64,000 nucleotides of DNA from Anisakis pegreffii (GCA_035041965.1 JAPYMA010001343.1:1-64000); one strand, 5' to 3'; shown: positions 23,801-37,800, counted from the stretch's first letter. Notes: a model not told the origin generated them from the letters alone. Numbers and translations are program-made.

Positions 23801-24190
23801 ATATTTAGAACTGAGCTAAATATCTAGAGGTGATAAAATACTGAAGATGATGACGAAAGCGATATCTGTTCATCGCATAGGGTCTCATAAATTATAGGTG
23901 ATTGCTCATAAATCTACTCATTGATATAGACGATTGTTCATGATTAGTTAGTCATTATATTTGCCGATTAATTTGATAAGGGAATGAATTGATATAATTT
24001 GACAATAATGATGTGATAATAACCCCAATTGCCTAAACGCGACCATTTAGTTCGTTAAGCAAATCCAAAACTCACTACGTCACTGCAAACAGAAAATCGG
24101 TCCTCCAACCGATTGACTCCCCTTCCAAACCCATATTGTCTTGTTAATTCTTCGTTGATAAGCCACGCCTCGTATTCGATGGACGAGTAG
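17891..24190. other. Long gene-poor, AT-rich stretch
   Basis: No gene recognised over about 6.3 kb. Particularly AT-rich and low-complexity at 20.0-20.7 kb and 22.5-22.7 kb, where the long open frames (19928-20383 minus, 22498-22725 plus) are products of base composition (strings of Tyr, Ile, Leu and Asn). It may hold regulatory DNA for the gene that starts at about 24.2 kb, but I see no specific site. Confidence 0.4.
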
Positions 24191-24197
24191 TATAAAA
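24191..24197 (+). promoter_or_regulatory. TATA-box-like element, possible promoter of the 25-28 kb gene
   Basis: TATAAAA in a locally GC-richer context (CGACGAGCTGACAGACG follows). The first recognised coding exon starts 1.1 kb downstream, so a non-coding or signal-peptide first exon would be required between them. Assignment is tentative. Confidence 0.3.
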
Positions 24198-25316
24198 TCG
24201 ACGAGCTGACAGACGTTTTGCACCAAGAATTATATGTTCGTTAGAGGGGAGAGTGCTTGGTTCGGCTGAGTACATCCATTTGATGTGTTCGGTGTTTTAA
24301 TGAGTTAGAAATATAGTACGTGTTGCATTTTATTTCTGTGTGTTCGGCTTGTGTTATGTGTATAACAGATTACGGCTTCATCCCTCAAAAGTTTTCTTTT
24401 TAGTCTTTAGTTGGTCTTCGGTGTCAATTTTGCTTTTTCCGAACGAAGCATAAGCTTGAGTTATAGCCTGAATATGCTGAAAATTGCTAGATCTCTGTGG
24501 ATCTCATAAATCGAGTGTGTGTGTGTTTGTGGATGTTTCAAGTGTAAGATAAATGAAGGGTATAGATATTTTCATATGTGACTGCATTTATCTTGATACG
24601 GGATGCATAATTAGTTGATCGGTACTCACTGAGCATTTCTGAGATTTGCAAGAAGGATTTCGGTCGTGCCGATTAGTGGGTCGTTTTAAGCCATTCCTTG
24701 CAATTGGACCTGATTCCTCGCCTGAGCATCGCTCTGAGCTTGAACTCTAGACTAAGAAGGAGTTTTGGACTGAATCCGACTCAATATCTGCAAGGTTTTC
24801 GCCGCAGAATTTCCTCAGTGGTTTTTGTTTTGTTTTTTTGAAAGTGAATTTATTCGGGATGTGTTGTCGTATGAGCGAGTGAATTAACGCGTGTGTGTCT
24901 CGAATCCGTAGAATAATTTTGCTCGCCGAAGAATTTTGTCGATGTGTAATGTCTGCACTTTGCATCGATTGTCTGGCTGTCGTTTTTATTCTCCTTTTCC
25001 TTTCAACTACGCATTTCCATTTCTTTTTATATGAATTCTTCATCATTGTGAGAATGCATCTCAAAAGCGATTTTGCGAACTAACCGCCCACCGCCGCATC
25101 GTTGCATTAAGCTTTTGTGCGCCGTAAAAATTGTCTATTCTCACGTCATGTGATGATGCTAATCATTGACAAAAATTATTCGTACGCAGTGTGGTCGTCG
25201 AATTCGGTCATCGCGGTTGAATCGTTCGTTATCTCTTTAAACTGATCTTCCCTCCAACCGAATAATCCGATCATTGCAGAAAAGTGTTCAGAAGCACCAA
25301 CATCATAGTGCAAGCA

Positions 25317-27968
25317 ATGTTCATGGTGTCAACACCAGCAAATGCAGTTCCTTTGTATCAGAACTGTACGGACAATGAGCCGAGTTCCTCTTCCTCTCAG
25401 TGTGATATTGAAATGATGTTCGACGATCTAAGCATTGGTGTTCGTTTCTCTAAACTTCATTTATCGTTCATATCAATTACTGCTTGCAAAATCGCGACCA
25501 TTTTCTTAATCTCCGCATGCTTCCGGCTTGAGAACACATTTTTTTCGATCCAGTGTGTTCATAAATGATCAGAGAACATTTAGTGAATAATGAATCATCC
25601 TCTCATTACCGCGTGTTTGATCAAAAACAAATATGACTGTATATGAATCAGCTGGCATCTTACTATTGGTCACCATAGTTTTACAGCATTGAATACGTTT
25701 CGATTGAGAGACATTTTTCCAATTCATGACTCGAGTTCGATCATTAAATTTTCCACTCGTCAACTTATTTTTCTTTTATCTCTTCGATAAATTTGCGCGG
25801 TTAAGTGAGTATTTAGAATGAAGGTTCTAAATTATCGGTACGCAGTTGGTGGGATATATTTTGCTGCATATGTGCAATTAATTGCAAACTTGTTCGATAT
25901 ATTACCCAGTAATAGCTATTATTATCGTAATTTGTAGAACTAATGATGATGATTAAAGAAAAAATAATAGCAAAGCATTCGTTGCAGGAGGATTTAGCAA
26001 GTTCACTACCAACCTGTAATGAGTCATTTGGTAGTCTTTCACGATCGGTGCGCATGAAGCGTTCTGTATCGTCACTGAAGCCTTCGATTGGCGGTCAACG
26101 CTGTGACATTACCAACGAAAATCAGTGTATTGTTGAGGCGAAGCAGGTTCGTGCTGCTTATTTCTGATTCTGTCATTAAACTTCTGTCATCACCACTGTG
26201 CAGAAAGATTTTTGAGTAGTAGTGTGGCTGTTAAGTAATTGAATTGTTGCTAAATTCCCTCATCAGCTACGAACCGATTACTGTGGTACATTTTCGCTTA
26301 CAATTAGTGTAATATTCCACTCTGTCAATCCTCTTCAGTGCTATCAACGAGATATGACAGTGGTCACACTGGAAGACACCCAATTCAGTCATGTTATCTC
26401 TTATTATCATAAAAGAAAGAATATGCTATCTCTCATTATATAATCTCCAAAACTGAATCGAAAATCGCACGTTCTTAGTTTTTATACTTTGTCAGTGCAA
26501 TGCGGAGGCAAAGTATATAAACGTTTTCAATATGCGTTTTATGAATGCATATTTGCTCTTAATGTGATTTTGCTGCCAATCACACTAAAATTTAAAATGG
26601 CTCCCATCTGTACGTTTGTATAATATTTCAGATTGAAATTGATTTCGCATCAATAACGTCCAAGCCTTTCATGGTACGTATAAGTGCACCGAATGGTGAG
26701 GTAAGCAGCCTGCTGCAATTTCCCAGCTATGGCTGCTCGAACTATTTTTGTCCAAAAATGCCCGGATGTGGTCACGGCATGTGGACATTTGAGGTGATAG
26801 AAGAGAATGGATCTCGGTGAGTGCTGAAATTCACTGAATTTCAATTTTTTAGGAATAGTTTGATTTTAGCTCGATTCGTTCTTTATTCCATTTATGCGAA
26901 CAGTAATAAGTATAACTTTAAGTATTGTGCCTCTGTCTTATTGTGCGTTTTGCGTCTGCATTGTCATTCAGTTCAGCTTGAACGTCACCAGTGTTGTGCA
27001 CTCTTGCCGCTTGAATCTAACGTTTGTTAGTGTTCTCAGAGCATCGGAGTGTAGCGATCCGATCAAATTTTAGGTCAAACAACGTCTTCGTTCCTTAGCA
27101 ATTCATCATCAGCATTTCGAAATCTTACGATCTTTTCTATGTTAAACTCGTGACAGTTGCATCACGAACGTTGCGTTGCACTTTGACTGGTATTTTAATT
27201 TGAGCACTTCAAAATTCGCACTTTAGATGTGAAACATAACTCATAATATTTATCGTCTGTTCAGTGGAATTGTGACGTTGAAAAGAATTCATCATAATCA
27301 AATGATTTCGTGGAACAATAATCATTCGTTTGAGGTACACACAGTAAGTTGTATTTACTAGGCGAGTGGCACATATTCAAGTCAATCTGAACACTTGAAG
27401 TGATGAACACGAAACGTTCGTTTATTCATGTAACTGACTGCTCAGAAAGTTTATTTGCAAACATTGCACTTAATTGTGAATGTATCGTTGACTGAATCGC
27501 AAGTATTTATAATGTACACTAATCAAGTTTATGGGGTTAAGTGAAGTTTATGGGCTTATTTTTAGCTTTGCTGTAGTTTTTAGTGATCATTTCTTAACGT
27601 CTGAAATACTGTCAATCTTATGTTTTTGCCAATCAATCGTTTACGAGTCTCAATTTTTTGAACCTTTTCAAACATCTTTCTCATCACCATTCGAGCATCA
27701 TATCCTATCATAATCGTACCATATCACAAGACATGATTTAAAAAGTATTTACTCGACATTTCGTTATGTATTATGATCTCGTCCTGAATGCGTTAATTTC
27801 AGAATCGTAACAATCGCATCGCAAACGATGTATTTGGACGGAGTCGGTTCGCTCTTCTTCACTGTGGCCGATGACTTTCGACCACGTCTTTCATCTCAAG
27901 AATTTCTTCGTCTACCCTCAGCAAGCCGATGCTGCGGCAAGCAAAGACTTCTTGAACAGTCATGCTGA
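25317..27968 (+). CDS. Unrecognised cysteine-containing, probably secreted protein
   Basis: Four exons (25317-25439, 25988-26146, 26632-26816, 27803-27968) join in frame, phases 0, 0 and 2, giving 210 residues from the first in-frame ATG. The reading is open back to the acceptor at 25279, where KVFRSTNIIVQAMFMVSTPANA would complete a signal peptide. A further 5' exon may therefore exist, or the AG may be a trans-splice site. Both early donors are GTTCGT. The mature part has 11 cysteines: NCTDNEP and SSSSSQCDIEMMF, a basic MKRS stretch, RCDITNENQC, YGCSNYFCPKMPGCGHGMW, then RCCGKQ and a final Cys. Even spacing of Cys pairs and a potential N-glycosylation site (NCT) fit an extracellular protein. 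I recognise no domain. Introns are 0.5-1 kb. It has no close gene neighbour. Confidence 0.7.
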
Positions 27969-30884
27969 TATATTTACCTAAGAGCTTTAGATTTGTTGCG
28001 AACGTGTTGTACTGAAACATAGACTTTGATAATGGGTTGATTCTAAATTTAGAATTTGATTTTAAAAAAATTGTTGTTGCTTGGGAAAAATTGCTGTTAT
28101 AATTGAACGAGAATCGGCGCACGCTTCTAGTAGCGTGCATGATACTTGCATGGGTTTACCATATTGTAGTTGGTCATGTCATTATCAAGTGTTCGTGTTT
28201 TGAAACATCAAAAGTTTTGCATTCATTTGATGCATTTAGTACAACACGATCTTGCTTATATATGCATACGTATTTATTTACCACTCATATTTTCATTAAC
28301 ACATCATTTTGTTCGTTTCCAAGTCTACCTTGGGCTCTAATTTGTTCTCAGAAGTTCAATTTTTTTTTTAAATGTGCGCTTAACGAAAAAGGTTTCAGCC
28401 TCCGGGACGGTCAAAAGACGGGTAAATTGGCTGCTAGCGATAAGTTGTTATAGGTGTGATTTTATGACGGAGAGTGTGAGTTTGCCATTCGGGTGGACGT
28501 TAGTGATCATCCTCACTGGAACAACTTCCGGGACCCGAATGTTGCAAGATAATGCCTATAGGGCAGATTGGAGAGAACTTCAGACCATGCAAGTTCTTTC
28601 CCGTAATCATATCTGGCCATTCACTCCATTCGTTCACGTTGATCCATCTCTCTCTCATCTGTGCTGCAAGCAAGCGAATCGGAGCTCGGAGGTGGTCTTT
28701 TTTCTTGCGTCGATTAAATTTTTCTTCCTGAAACATTACTTCGGTATTCCAACGGGAGCATTCATTAAATTCATTATTGTTGCTGGTTTTGTTCTGTTAA
28801 TTTTTTGTTGTTCACTTGAAGGCAGTGTCACAGTTTATTTGCTGTACGTTTGAAAAATGTTCGAAAGTTGTATAATTCTTACGTAATTGATCATATGACG
28901 CGTTGTTTGTTACGTTATCAGAGTGTGAACATCTCATTCGATTATTGCTTTTTGTAAATGAATATTTCCGTATTGTTTTTGTTTTGGTGTTCATTTAGGT
29001 CCGAATTAGTTCTCAGTGGTAACTGAGCATTTGACAACTTAATGCTGACTGATATTTTTAATGCTTTTCGTTTCTTGTTGGCTTGTCTAATTTTTTGAAA
29101 AAGAAAATGTTTTCAAAACGCCTGTGCAATCAAAAGGAAGCGTTTGTTTTGATATCGTTGGCGAATTTTTCGCAGCAGACTTATTGATCAGTTAACGAGT
29201 TCCCTGATTTTCTTCTCCCTTTTTTTTTCGGGAAGGACAGGGAAGGGAAATGAGACCGTGTAAATTGTTGAAAGAGATCGTAAATAGCAGTCTGCCGTAC
29301 GGTTACAAGAGGCACAAAACGCAAGAGCGTGAGAAGCACTGATCCGGGTGAATGAAAACGATGAGTGAACCTTTTCATTTGGGTGATTTTAATTTGTAGC
29401 TATCAAATTTGGGTGGTTTTGTAACTATAGCATTTGCGTGCTTTTAATCGATTTAGCAATTGATTCATTTTTGAATCCAAAACGATGGAAAAGCTATACC
29501 TTAGATGAATGTACTCTTCATGCACTCTAACATGAAAATCATAAACAAGCACAGTGCTATATGAAAATACTACTGCGATATAAAATAGCGTTGTCTAGCA
29601 GTCACGTGAAAACAAATGTCGTCTATATCTCGTAAAAGAATTTTTATTATAATTCTTGTCTGATGTTCTCTCTGTGCAGAGAATTACTCAGACAGACGCT
29701 TCAAAACGAGACACAACAACGCACAAATCAATGGAATGGGTGCAATTGGTCGTCATCAAATTTTGCACTGAAATAGTAAAAGTAAAATTCCAAATGTTTA
29801 AATATAATACTAGCATCGAAGAGAAGGAAGGTTGATTGAAAGTAGATGCACGTTTCGGGGTTATCTCAAGAGGATGAATGCCCTTTAAAAGTTTCTTCAA
29901 CATTTGCACTTTATCAGGGAAAAGCTCACCAAGAACACTATCGATCGTAGTTGTAAAGTAGTAAGGCTGTTTGCAGTGTTCAGACGCTTTTCTCATTGAG
30001 ATTCATCAGATTCATTGATTGGTTTCCGAATATTTTTCGCCTACGGAAAAGATCGTTGATGTTTTTGAACTATGAGACGCTAAAGTGCGATTTCACTGCG
30101 TGTCTCTTTGTTATGAGACATATGCTGGGTAATTTATGGAGCACATTTAGTAAGCATTTTATGTGGAAATTGATTATTGCAATTGCGCGATAAATTCCGT
30201 TCGTGATGGCATTTGAACGGAAATTCAACTCAAGATTGAAATTACAAACTGTCACGGAACCGTTCAAGCGTACTTTTCATCACTTTAGAAGTTCAGGCTG
30301 ATATTTGCACGAAAAATAGACTGATGGGCACACACTGAAAAAAGTTTCTCAACTAATCGCTAATTCGCTGAAGAGAATGTTTTTGTTCCGTTGAAAGTAA
30401 TCTGTTAGTAACGCCATTGACGGAAAATCAGTTAAGAACTTTCTATAAAAATGTCGCTGATCTGAAGAAATAACGTCAGTTTTCACTGAAACTCTAACTG
30501 GTAAAACTGGTCCACTAATCACTCGCTATCTTTAGTCCTTCGTTCAAATTTTACAATTGCATCGCTTATTTGCCCGGGAAATACCCTTATAATGCTATTG
30601 AACAGTTTAATAATCATTCGACAACAAATACAATCATTCCAACAATAAACAATAGTCGTTAGTAAAATCAAAGTTCAATAACAAGCAGATAACGAAATCA
30701 CGACAACAAAACTCAAAGATGCAAAACAATTGACTGGCATCAATCTACACTACGTCTTCTCATTCTGTTGCGGAAATATCGACATGCTGAGCATTTTGTC
30801 TGAATGTCTGGATCGTTTCGCTTCTGTCGCATCGGCTGATTCAATCGCCACACGGTAGAAATCAGCAATCATGTGATCCATTAA
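27969..30884. other. Gene-poor DNA
   Basis: No gene accepted. An open frame of 159 codons (28374-28853, no ATG at its head) is the longest unexplained one. It has hydrophobic stretches but no domain, and a 78-codon frame lies opposite it. A 24-bp block around ATTTGGGTG-TTTT is duplicated near 29380-29430. The 102-codon minus frame at 29688-29996 also remains unassigned. Confidence 0.35.
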
Positions 30885-30985
30885 AAAATGTTCCAAAAAT
30901 CGTTAAGATGAATCCGCAAAACTACCGTCCCATCACCTTAACTGCCTAATTTCTAGAGGTGTGGAAAAAATAACTGCAGCTAAAC
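30885..30985 (+). mobile_element. LINE-type reverse transcriptase relic
   Basis: A short reading, VPKIVKMNPQNYRPITLTA, is followed by a stop and then FLEVWKK. The NYRPITL block, about 10 residues after a P-K pair and followed by K-x-x-E/W-K, is typical of the fingers region of non-LTR reverse transcriptases. Only about 30 codons survive and they contain stops, so this is a decayed fragment. Confidence 0.5.
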
Positions 30986-31351
30986 AGGGAATCTATAGTA
31001 CAATTATTAATCTGTTTCCCAGAGACGGGCATTACCGCGCTGATTCGCTGATCTATTATTAGCGGAGTAGCAAGCTTACGTGCTCATTTTTTTAAGCACA
31101 ATTGTTGTCGTTGGATAGCGATTTGGCGAACAAACTTTTCGCCAATGTCAGCGGAATAGCAGATTAATTCTGCTAATCCGCTAACCGTACGCCTAGGAGT
31201 GAATGCATAAGTCTTTGAGGTATGTAGGTACAAATTTGCGCTATAACACTGCGCAAACTTCAAGCCTGTCGTAGTCGTACTCTATCGAACTGTTCGATGT
31301 TGACTATTCAATCACAGTTCAAATGTCTGCTTTTGGAGCATTATTACCATA

Positions 31352-31516
31352 TAGTGTTGTGCGGGGAGAGCAAAATGAGTCGGGGACGGGGTGGGGAGAT
31401 CGGGGACGGGGTGGGGAGATCGGAGACGGGGAGAGTCCCCCAAAATGGCCGCCGCCCGAAAATGGTCGGGGACGGGGACGGTGACCCCGAATTCGGGGAC
31501 TCCCCGCACAACACTA
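31352..31516. mobile_element. GC-rich hAT-like miniature element, TAGTGTTG family
   Basis: Perfect 17-bp terminal inverted repeats (TAGTGTTGTGCGGGGAG) bound 165 bp in a sharply GC-rich island of repeated CGGGGA. Flanking octamers TTACCATA and CTAACATC match at 5 of 8, consistent with an old 8-bp duplication. Related to 34914-35070 and 62982-63115. Confidence 0.75.
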
Positions 31517-31854
31517 CTAACATCCCACTTCAGCTCATAATGCGAAGTGACTGTGCCGCGAGTCGCGAGAGGAGATGAAAAATGGTGAATCATAGATTGT
31601 AATAATATACAGGAGTCATTACAGGAAGCATGCCGGGAACAGATTCAGATAGACCAATTTGATGATATTTTATCATAACACACGCAGTAAGTGGCCAGAA
31701 AGTAGTTCTTATCGATAATACAATGCGGTGTATCACCGTATTTATTCACATGACTTATTGCCGCCATATCCACAGTTATCCGATTCGTATGTGAATTGTA
31801 TTTGACCGTTGCCTGTTATTATTGTAAAATTGTAATAATATTAATCACATGTTT

Positions 31855-34800
31855 CTAGTATTCAACTGCCACTTGAATGAATTCACTGAAGTGAAAGAAC
31901 GTATTGCAGTCGCTATTTTCAAATAATTTGCTCGTAATATGTTGGCTGACTGTTGTCTTCACCTTATCGCTATCTTCACCGAACGCTGATATTCTAATCG
32001 ACAATTTCAAATCAGTATTCCAAAAGGCAACTTCAAAAAAATTTTGGCGATGAGCTAAAAAGACGAATATCATTTGAAACACTTAATATTCACCTCATAA
32101 ACAGCATTGCCTGGCTGTGTGATAAATTTCAGACGATAGTAAGCAAAAGCTGCTTTCGTATCACCTTCCAAATCCGGCACAAATCCGTCTGCATCCTTAA
32201 CATTTCTGTATTTCAGTAAGTTCGAATAAGGCACTAATCGTTGCGAGCTTTCCACTTTTGCCTATAAAATAGCATGCAGCGTGAATTTTACTGTATCCTT
32301 CATTTACGACTGATTCAATTCAAGTATAGGAAACGACAGACGAAGATGTGGATTACATTCAGAAAAAGCGAATAGATGGATGGATTGCATATGCCGGAAT
32401 TTTTGCTCCGAGATAATACGACATTCATCAAAAACTTTCCTAACATTTCTCGATGTCGAAACACCTTTTGAAAAATGCATGTGACCGAGTGTTTTCGTGA
32501 TCATTGGCGTCAACATTCATTTCTAATTCATGAGTTAGTTCTAAATATGTCTCTCATTCGTACATTCTGGAATATCCTCAGAAAGTACAAAGTACCCACG
32601 TCTTTACTATGAAATCAATCTCGTTACACCATAATCTCATTTTCACAATAATGAGATGAAACTAATTAAGGCAATGGAAAAATGATAAGACGGCATCCAT
32701 TTTGCAAAAGAAGGAAATGAAAGAGCGAAACTGTCTTATTTAACGAGTGAATAAGCTGACCAATTTGAGAGCAGCACACAGACCGCGCTCGGGTTTCGTG
32801 AATGCATTGAACGCTTGCACGACGGCTCTTGCCAGTAGATTTGTCACACTCACTTGCTCGGGAGTATCCATTGCTGATTCCCAATCCAAACAGGTACACC
32901 AGTGCGGTTCAATACCAGCCTCAAAATTGATCATTAGATAATCTTTTAAATCAAACGAATTCATTTGTTAAAGAATTGATCGTTAAGCGCTAAACCTCTT
33001 CGTCCATACTGTCGTCTTTACTGACAAGAAACTGCCGAATAGCTTAGTTTATTTTCAAAACTTAAAAGCACGCAATTTTGCTAAAGAATCGACGTGAGTT
33101 AAACAATAACATATCAACAAGAACTGAATAACACACAATTAAGCTTTAATAGAGCTACTGATGAAAGTAATTTCACAGTCAACGCCATCACCGAATCCAT
33201 GTTAAAAAAACTAATAATAAAAAATGAATCTAAATCTCTTCATAAGTGAAAAAATGATCAAAAAAAACGATAAAATAATGAATCTGACCTGTGAACATGT
33301 TCTGGAGATAGGTATCGGCCTAAATAAAGACATCGATCGCTCAGATGTACTGCCCATCGTTTTCAGTGTTCTTTCATCGGGCCAATGCAGAATATCCAAT
33401 AGGGTTGCATGTATGTCAAACGGTGTTGTTAATCTGGACAAAACAACATTTACGTAAGTATATGATTCAGTACCAATATTTGCTATAGCATAACTATATG
33501 GTAATAATATAACGCATATCTGTGTTGTATACAAACTCATTGATCGAATAATTTCAACAACAATCCAAACAATCACAACAGTAACAGTGCTGATATGAGC
33601 ACCTACAATTATTGCTAACAAAATTATGAGCGCTCTGAGAACACTCGTTATATTACTATACGAAGTGCATTCGGTCAAATCAAAATCATAAGCAATCATT
33701 ATATCATCATTATACGAAGTGTATTCTATCAAATCAGTTCGCAAATCCATACTTGCCCTTATTTTTTTCAAATTCGTCCATGCTAAATGTCCACGTCTAC
33801 TTTCACGGAATTTTTTTGGCAGCGCAATTGCAAAAAACGGAAGTCGTTCTTCCAATTGCCCTAAATTTGCTTTCAAGAAAATTGATTAGATAACGTGATA
33901 AAAAAGTGAAATGAGTTTTCAGTGTATATTGAATGTAGCAACTGAACTGCTCCTGGTTAAGGAACATGATAGCAGAAGCAAGGATTCCATTGCAGTAGAT
34001 GTTTCAATGAGTGTGAAAAAAATTGAAAATAGCACGATATGAAGTGAGGGTAAATTATGCATATCGAATGAGCGAAAACTGATCTGAGTGATAAGAAAAT
34101 GAACGCAATGAAATTGACCCTGATGTGTGCCACGAAACTGTGCAAAGCGATGCCCATGGTCGGCCATAACTATCACCACCGCGTTGTCTAGTGCACCCGA
34201 TTCATGCAGACTCTTGAAATGTTCAGCCACATCCGCATCAGCAACTTGCACCAAATTAATATGATCATGACTCAATAAACCATGGAATGCCAGCAAAAAT
34301 TTCGGTATTGTTGCGTTGTATCGATGCATGAATTCACTCATATAACGGACCCAATCCTTCAAATCTTACCCATCTTCCTCATCTTAGTATTGTAAACAAG
34401 ACTGACAAGAACACTTACCTACATTCAGCAAAACGAAGGCGTTTTTTTTAAATTATAAGTGAGCAGAACAATTCCTCGAATGGATAAAACGAATATTGGA
34501 AATAATCACAAAGCAATCAATTAATTAAGTCACTCCAATTGAATACAACTTCATATTTGAATTCGAATTTCATTTGGAACGCAGATTTGACATTTCAGTT
34601 TGTATACATTCATTTCGATATTTTTACATAGCGGTTATATCGCAGCAGTCTTTCGGGTATTAAACAAAAACAGAATTAAATATATTCGAAAAGAAAAAAA
34701 CACAACCCTATGAAGTGGTACTGATCCGACGCAATTAACCGAGCTCAGCATCTTCTCCGCTTTTTGAAAGAATGTACGCATATAGTGATCAGTTGGCTGA

Positions 34801-37800
34801 TTTTTGAAACCCTTCAAACAAACGAAACAATTCAATTATCGCTGAATACCATGGAAAGGCCCACGAGATAGGAAACTGCACCACTGAATATATTCACCCA
34901 CATCATCTGTGAATTTGTTTGTCGGAGAACAGATTTTCGAACAGGGGGAGAGAGCCCGCGGAGAGAAAACTGGACGGGAAGGCCCCCACCAAAAAAATCG
35001 GGGAGCAAATTGCGCGGGGGGGGTGCTCCTGGCGTTCCCCGTCGGGGATCCTGTTCCCCAACGAACACTATCTGTAGTCGTCATTTCTAGTTGCATGATC
35101 ATTCACACCAACATTGATGACAACAATAGTAATACCATTAACAGTGCGTTATCGAACGGATGAAATGAAACAGCATTGTAAACGTTCGTTCTGGAGCAGC
35201 TTTGATCTTAGAATTCCAAAATAAATTTTCTTTTTAAATTGTCGCTCCGAATCGTTTTTTTTTCTTTTTGCAAATAACCGTTAAGGTCCAAAAAATAGCC
35301 AAAAGAGATTAAGTTCACTGCGTACAGCAGTTGACTTTTCCTAGCCCATTAAGCTGGTGAAAAAATATCTTTTAACACCGATCAATCATCTACCAAAATC
35401 AACTGAACACGAAAGATACAAATTGAAATTTATCTACTGTTTCTTACGAGCCACTGGACAGTCTCGCCCACTCAAAAACGTGCACCACTTCGTAGCATCT
35501 CATATAAGGATAGGTTGGGGGCCGCCGTAGATAAGCTTTTAGGATCCCGAGGACATCAAGGTTTCGGAGGCTCCCGATTGTAATCTCTATAGTCGGAGGC
35601 CGTGACCGGTCAATCTGCCTAAAGACATTTAGCCTAACGACACTTTGCCTAACGGACAGTTTGCTTAACGACAGTTTGCCTAACGGACAGTTTGCTTAAC
35701 GACAGTTTGCCTAACTTACGGCTTTTAATGGGCATTTTGCCTAATAGGCAAACTGCTCCTTAGGCAAACTGTCCGTTAGACAAAATGTCCGTTCGGCAAG
35801 TTGTCCGTTAGGCAAACTGTCCGTTAGGCAATGTGTCTTTAGGCTAAATGTCTTTAGGCAGATTGACCGGATGCCCTCGGATGCCACTGAGCTCGGTTGC
35901 GTCCCAACCTAATCCTTGATAGGAACAACAAACAGAATGATGGAAGAGTATAAGAGAGTGGAAACACTGAAGTGAGTAGCATGCAAAATATAGACAAAAA
36001 AAACCAAACGAATTCTTCATTAGATGCGGACTCGACTTGCTGGCTATAGATGTCATTGTAAAATACGAGAAATATTCTCTGGAGTAGTGCGAAAATTTTG
36101 AATGATGGGGACAGGCGAAACTCATTCCGGATCCCACCTGCTTATGTGTCACTGCATGCGGTGTTGCCATTTTGAGTCCCTTCCCTTAGTGGTTAAAGAA
36201 AATGCTAAAAACCACACCAATTCCATTTAAAACAAAAAAATCGGTATCGTTTGCAAGGAAACTACACATAGCGATAATAAAAGGTTCATCACCGCATCTT
36301 AAGTATGAAATTATCCCAAACAAATGGCTTTCTCATCTCTCCTCTCACGCAGAACAATGGGAAGTGATATTCACTGAACGCGTACCTTAAGGCGATAGGT
36401 GAACATGCCTAGATTAGCCATATCTTCAGCAAACAAAGTGATGTAGCCTGCATCTGAGAAATTTTGCCACACAAATGGATAAACTTCGTCCACGTAATGT
36501 GCATTCCGGAAGCGTTTCCTGAAACAATAAATTGTCGCTGACGGACGAAATCGATACATCTTCATGTAACAAGAGCGGCGACGAATGAATACCCTCGGAA
36601 TGATGATGTGCAATTTTTGATGAGAAAATGAACGAATGATAAGATGAAGAAACTTTTTCTGAATATCAAAGATGGATTGAGTGGAAAGAACAGAATCAAA
36701 CCTTGTCAACGGTAACTCCAGTTCAGTCTGACCGGTGAGGATCGGTATGAACGCTTGCGGAGTGCCGTCACCAACAATATTATAACCTGCAATCATGGAA
36801 CGAGGATTAGCGCGTGATGAATGTGCTGTCAACGTCACGATTATCAACTGTTCTCAAATGAATCAAAAAGAGTTCTTCACCATCCAGTACAACTGCTTGA
36901 AGCTTTTCCTCAATGTACTGAACTGTCAATGGAAGTTTTCTTCTGAATGACATCTGCGATAGTGAATCGAAACCTGAAATTTGAGATGAAAATCGTGAAC
37001 AGAAACCTGAAATGAAAAAATGGAATGTTAACTTCGTATTATATTCTCGAATGGAAAATTGTAAGTAAAAGAAAATGATACATTTATTAATTCAGTCGGC
37101 CCCATTGACAAACAACCGTTCAAGAATATGAAACTCGAAGACGGACACTAAAGCAGTACTAGGGCATTGCAGCAATAGAAAAATGAATATAAAAAATATG
37201 GATAATTACCATAAAAAGCACGAACCGAAAAAATAAACGTTTAATCCAGACCAATTAGATGGTGGTCTCTTGGTTGAAAGCTCTTTCAGTCTGTCTTCGT
37301 TCGGAACTATTGTCAATAATAAGTTGTCCCTAAAAACGTCCAATGAGTGTGTTAATATCCGCATCGAAACTTTTGTATCGCTTTACTGAAATTCGGTATT
37401 GCGACCCGACTTCAGAATCATTCGTCGGAACCCGAATTTCGGAATCTGACCAAATTTCATCGGATTTTACCGATCGAAGTTTGGTCGGCTACCATCAATA
37501 CTAACGAAAACTTTCTCATTGTCAGAATATTTTTCAAGCAACGACTGTAAGCTGAGTATTGGAAAGGTGCTTGAACTGCTGCTCACCATTTGGAACCATC
37601 CTCGGCTGAACAAACAACCACAGAGTAATCACTAGTAGTGATTAGATCACCAGCCTGAATATCAACGAACTTATCTGCTTCTAAGTTGTAATCATCTACC
37701 CGTCGAAAGTATGATATTCTGCATTTTATTGCACCATGAAGCCTGCAATAATTCTATCACGATAAAATTACAAAAATACGCACATGAGGGCAATAATGTA

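Noticed and set aside
28374..28853. 159-codon plus-strand open frame with hydrophobic segments
   Set aside because: No ATG at its start, no recognisable domain, no splice partners, and an overlapping frame on the other strand.
31297..31593. Two 93-codon open frames rich in Gly/Arg or Pro
   Set aside because: They overlap on opposite strands and cover the GC-rich miniature element, whose composition creates them.
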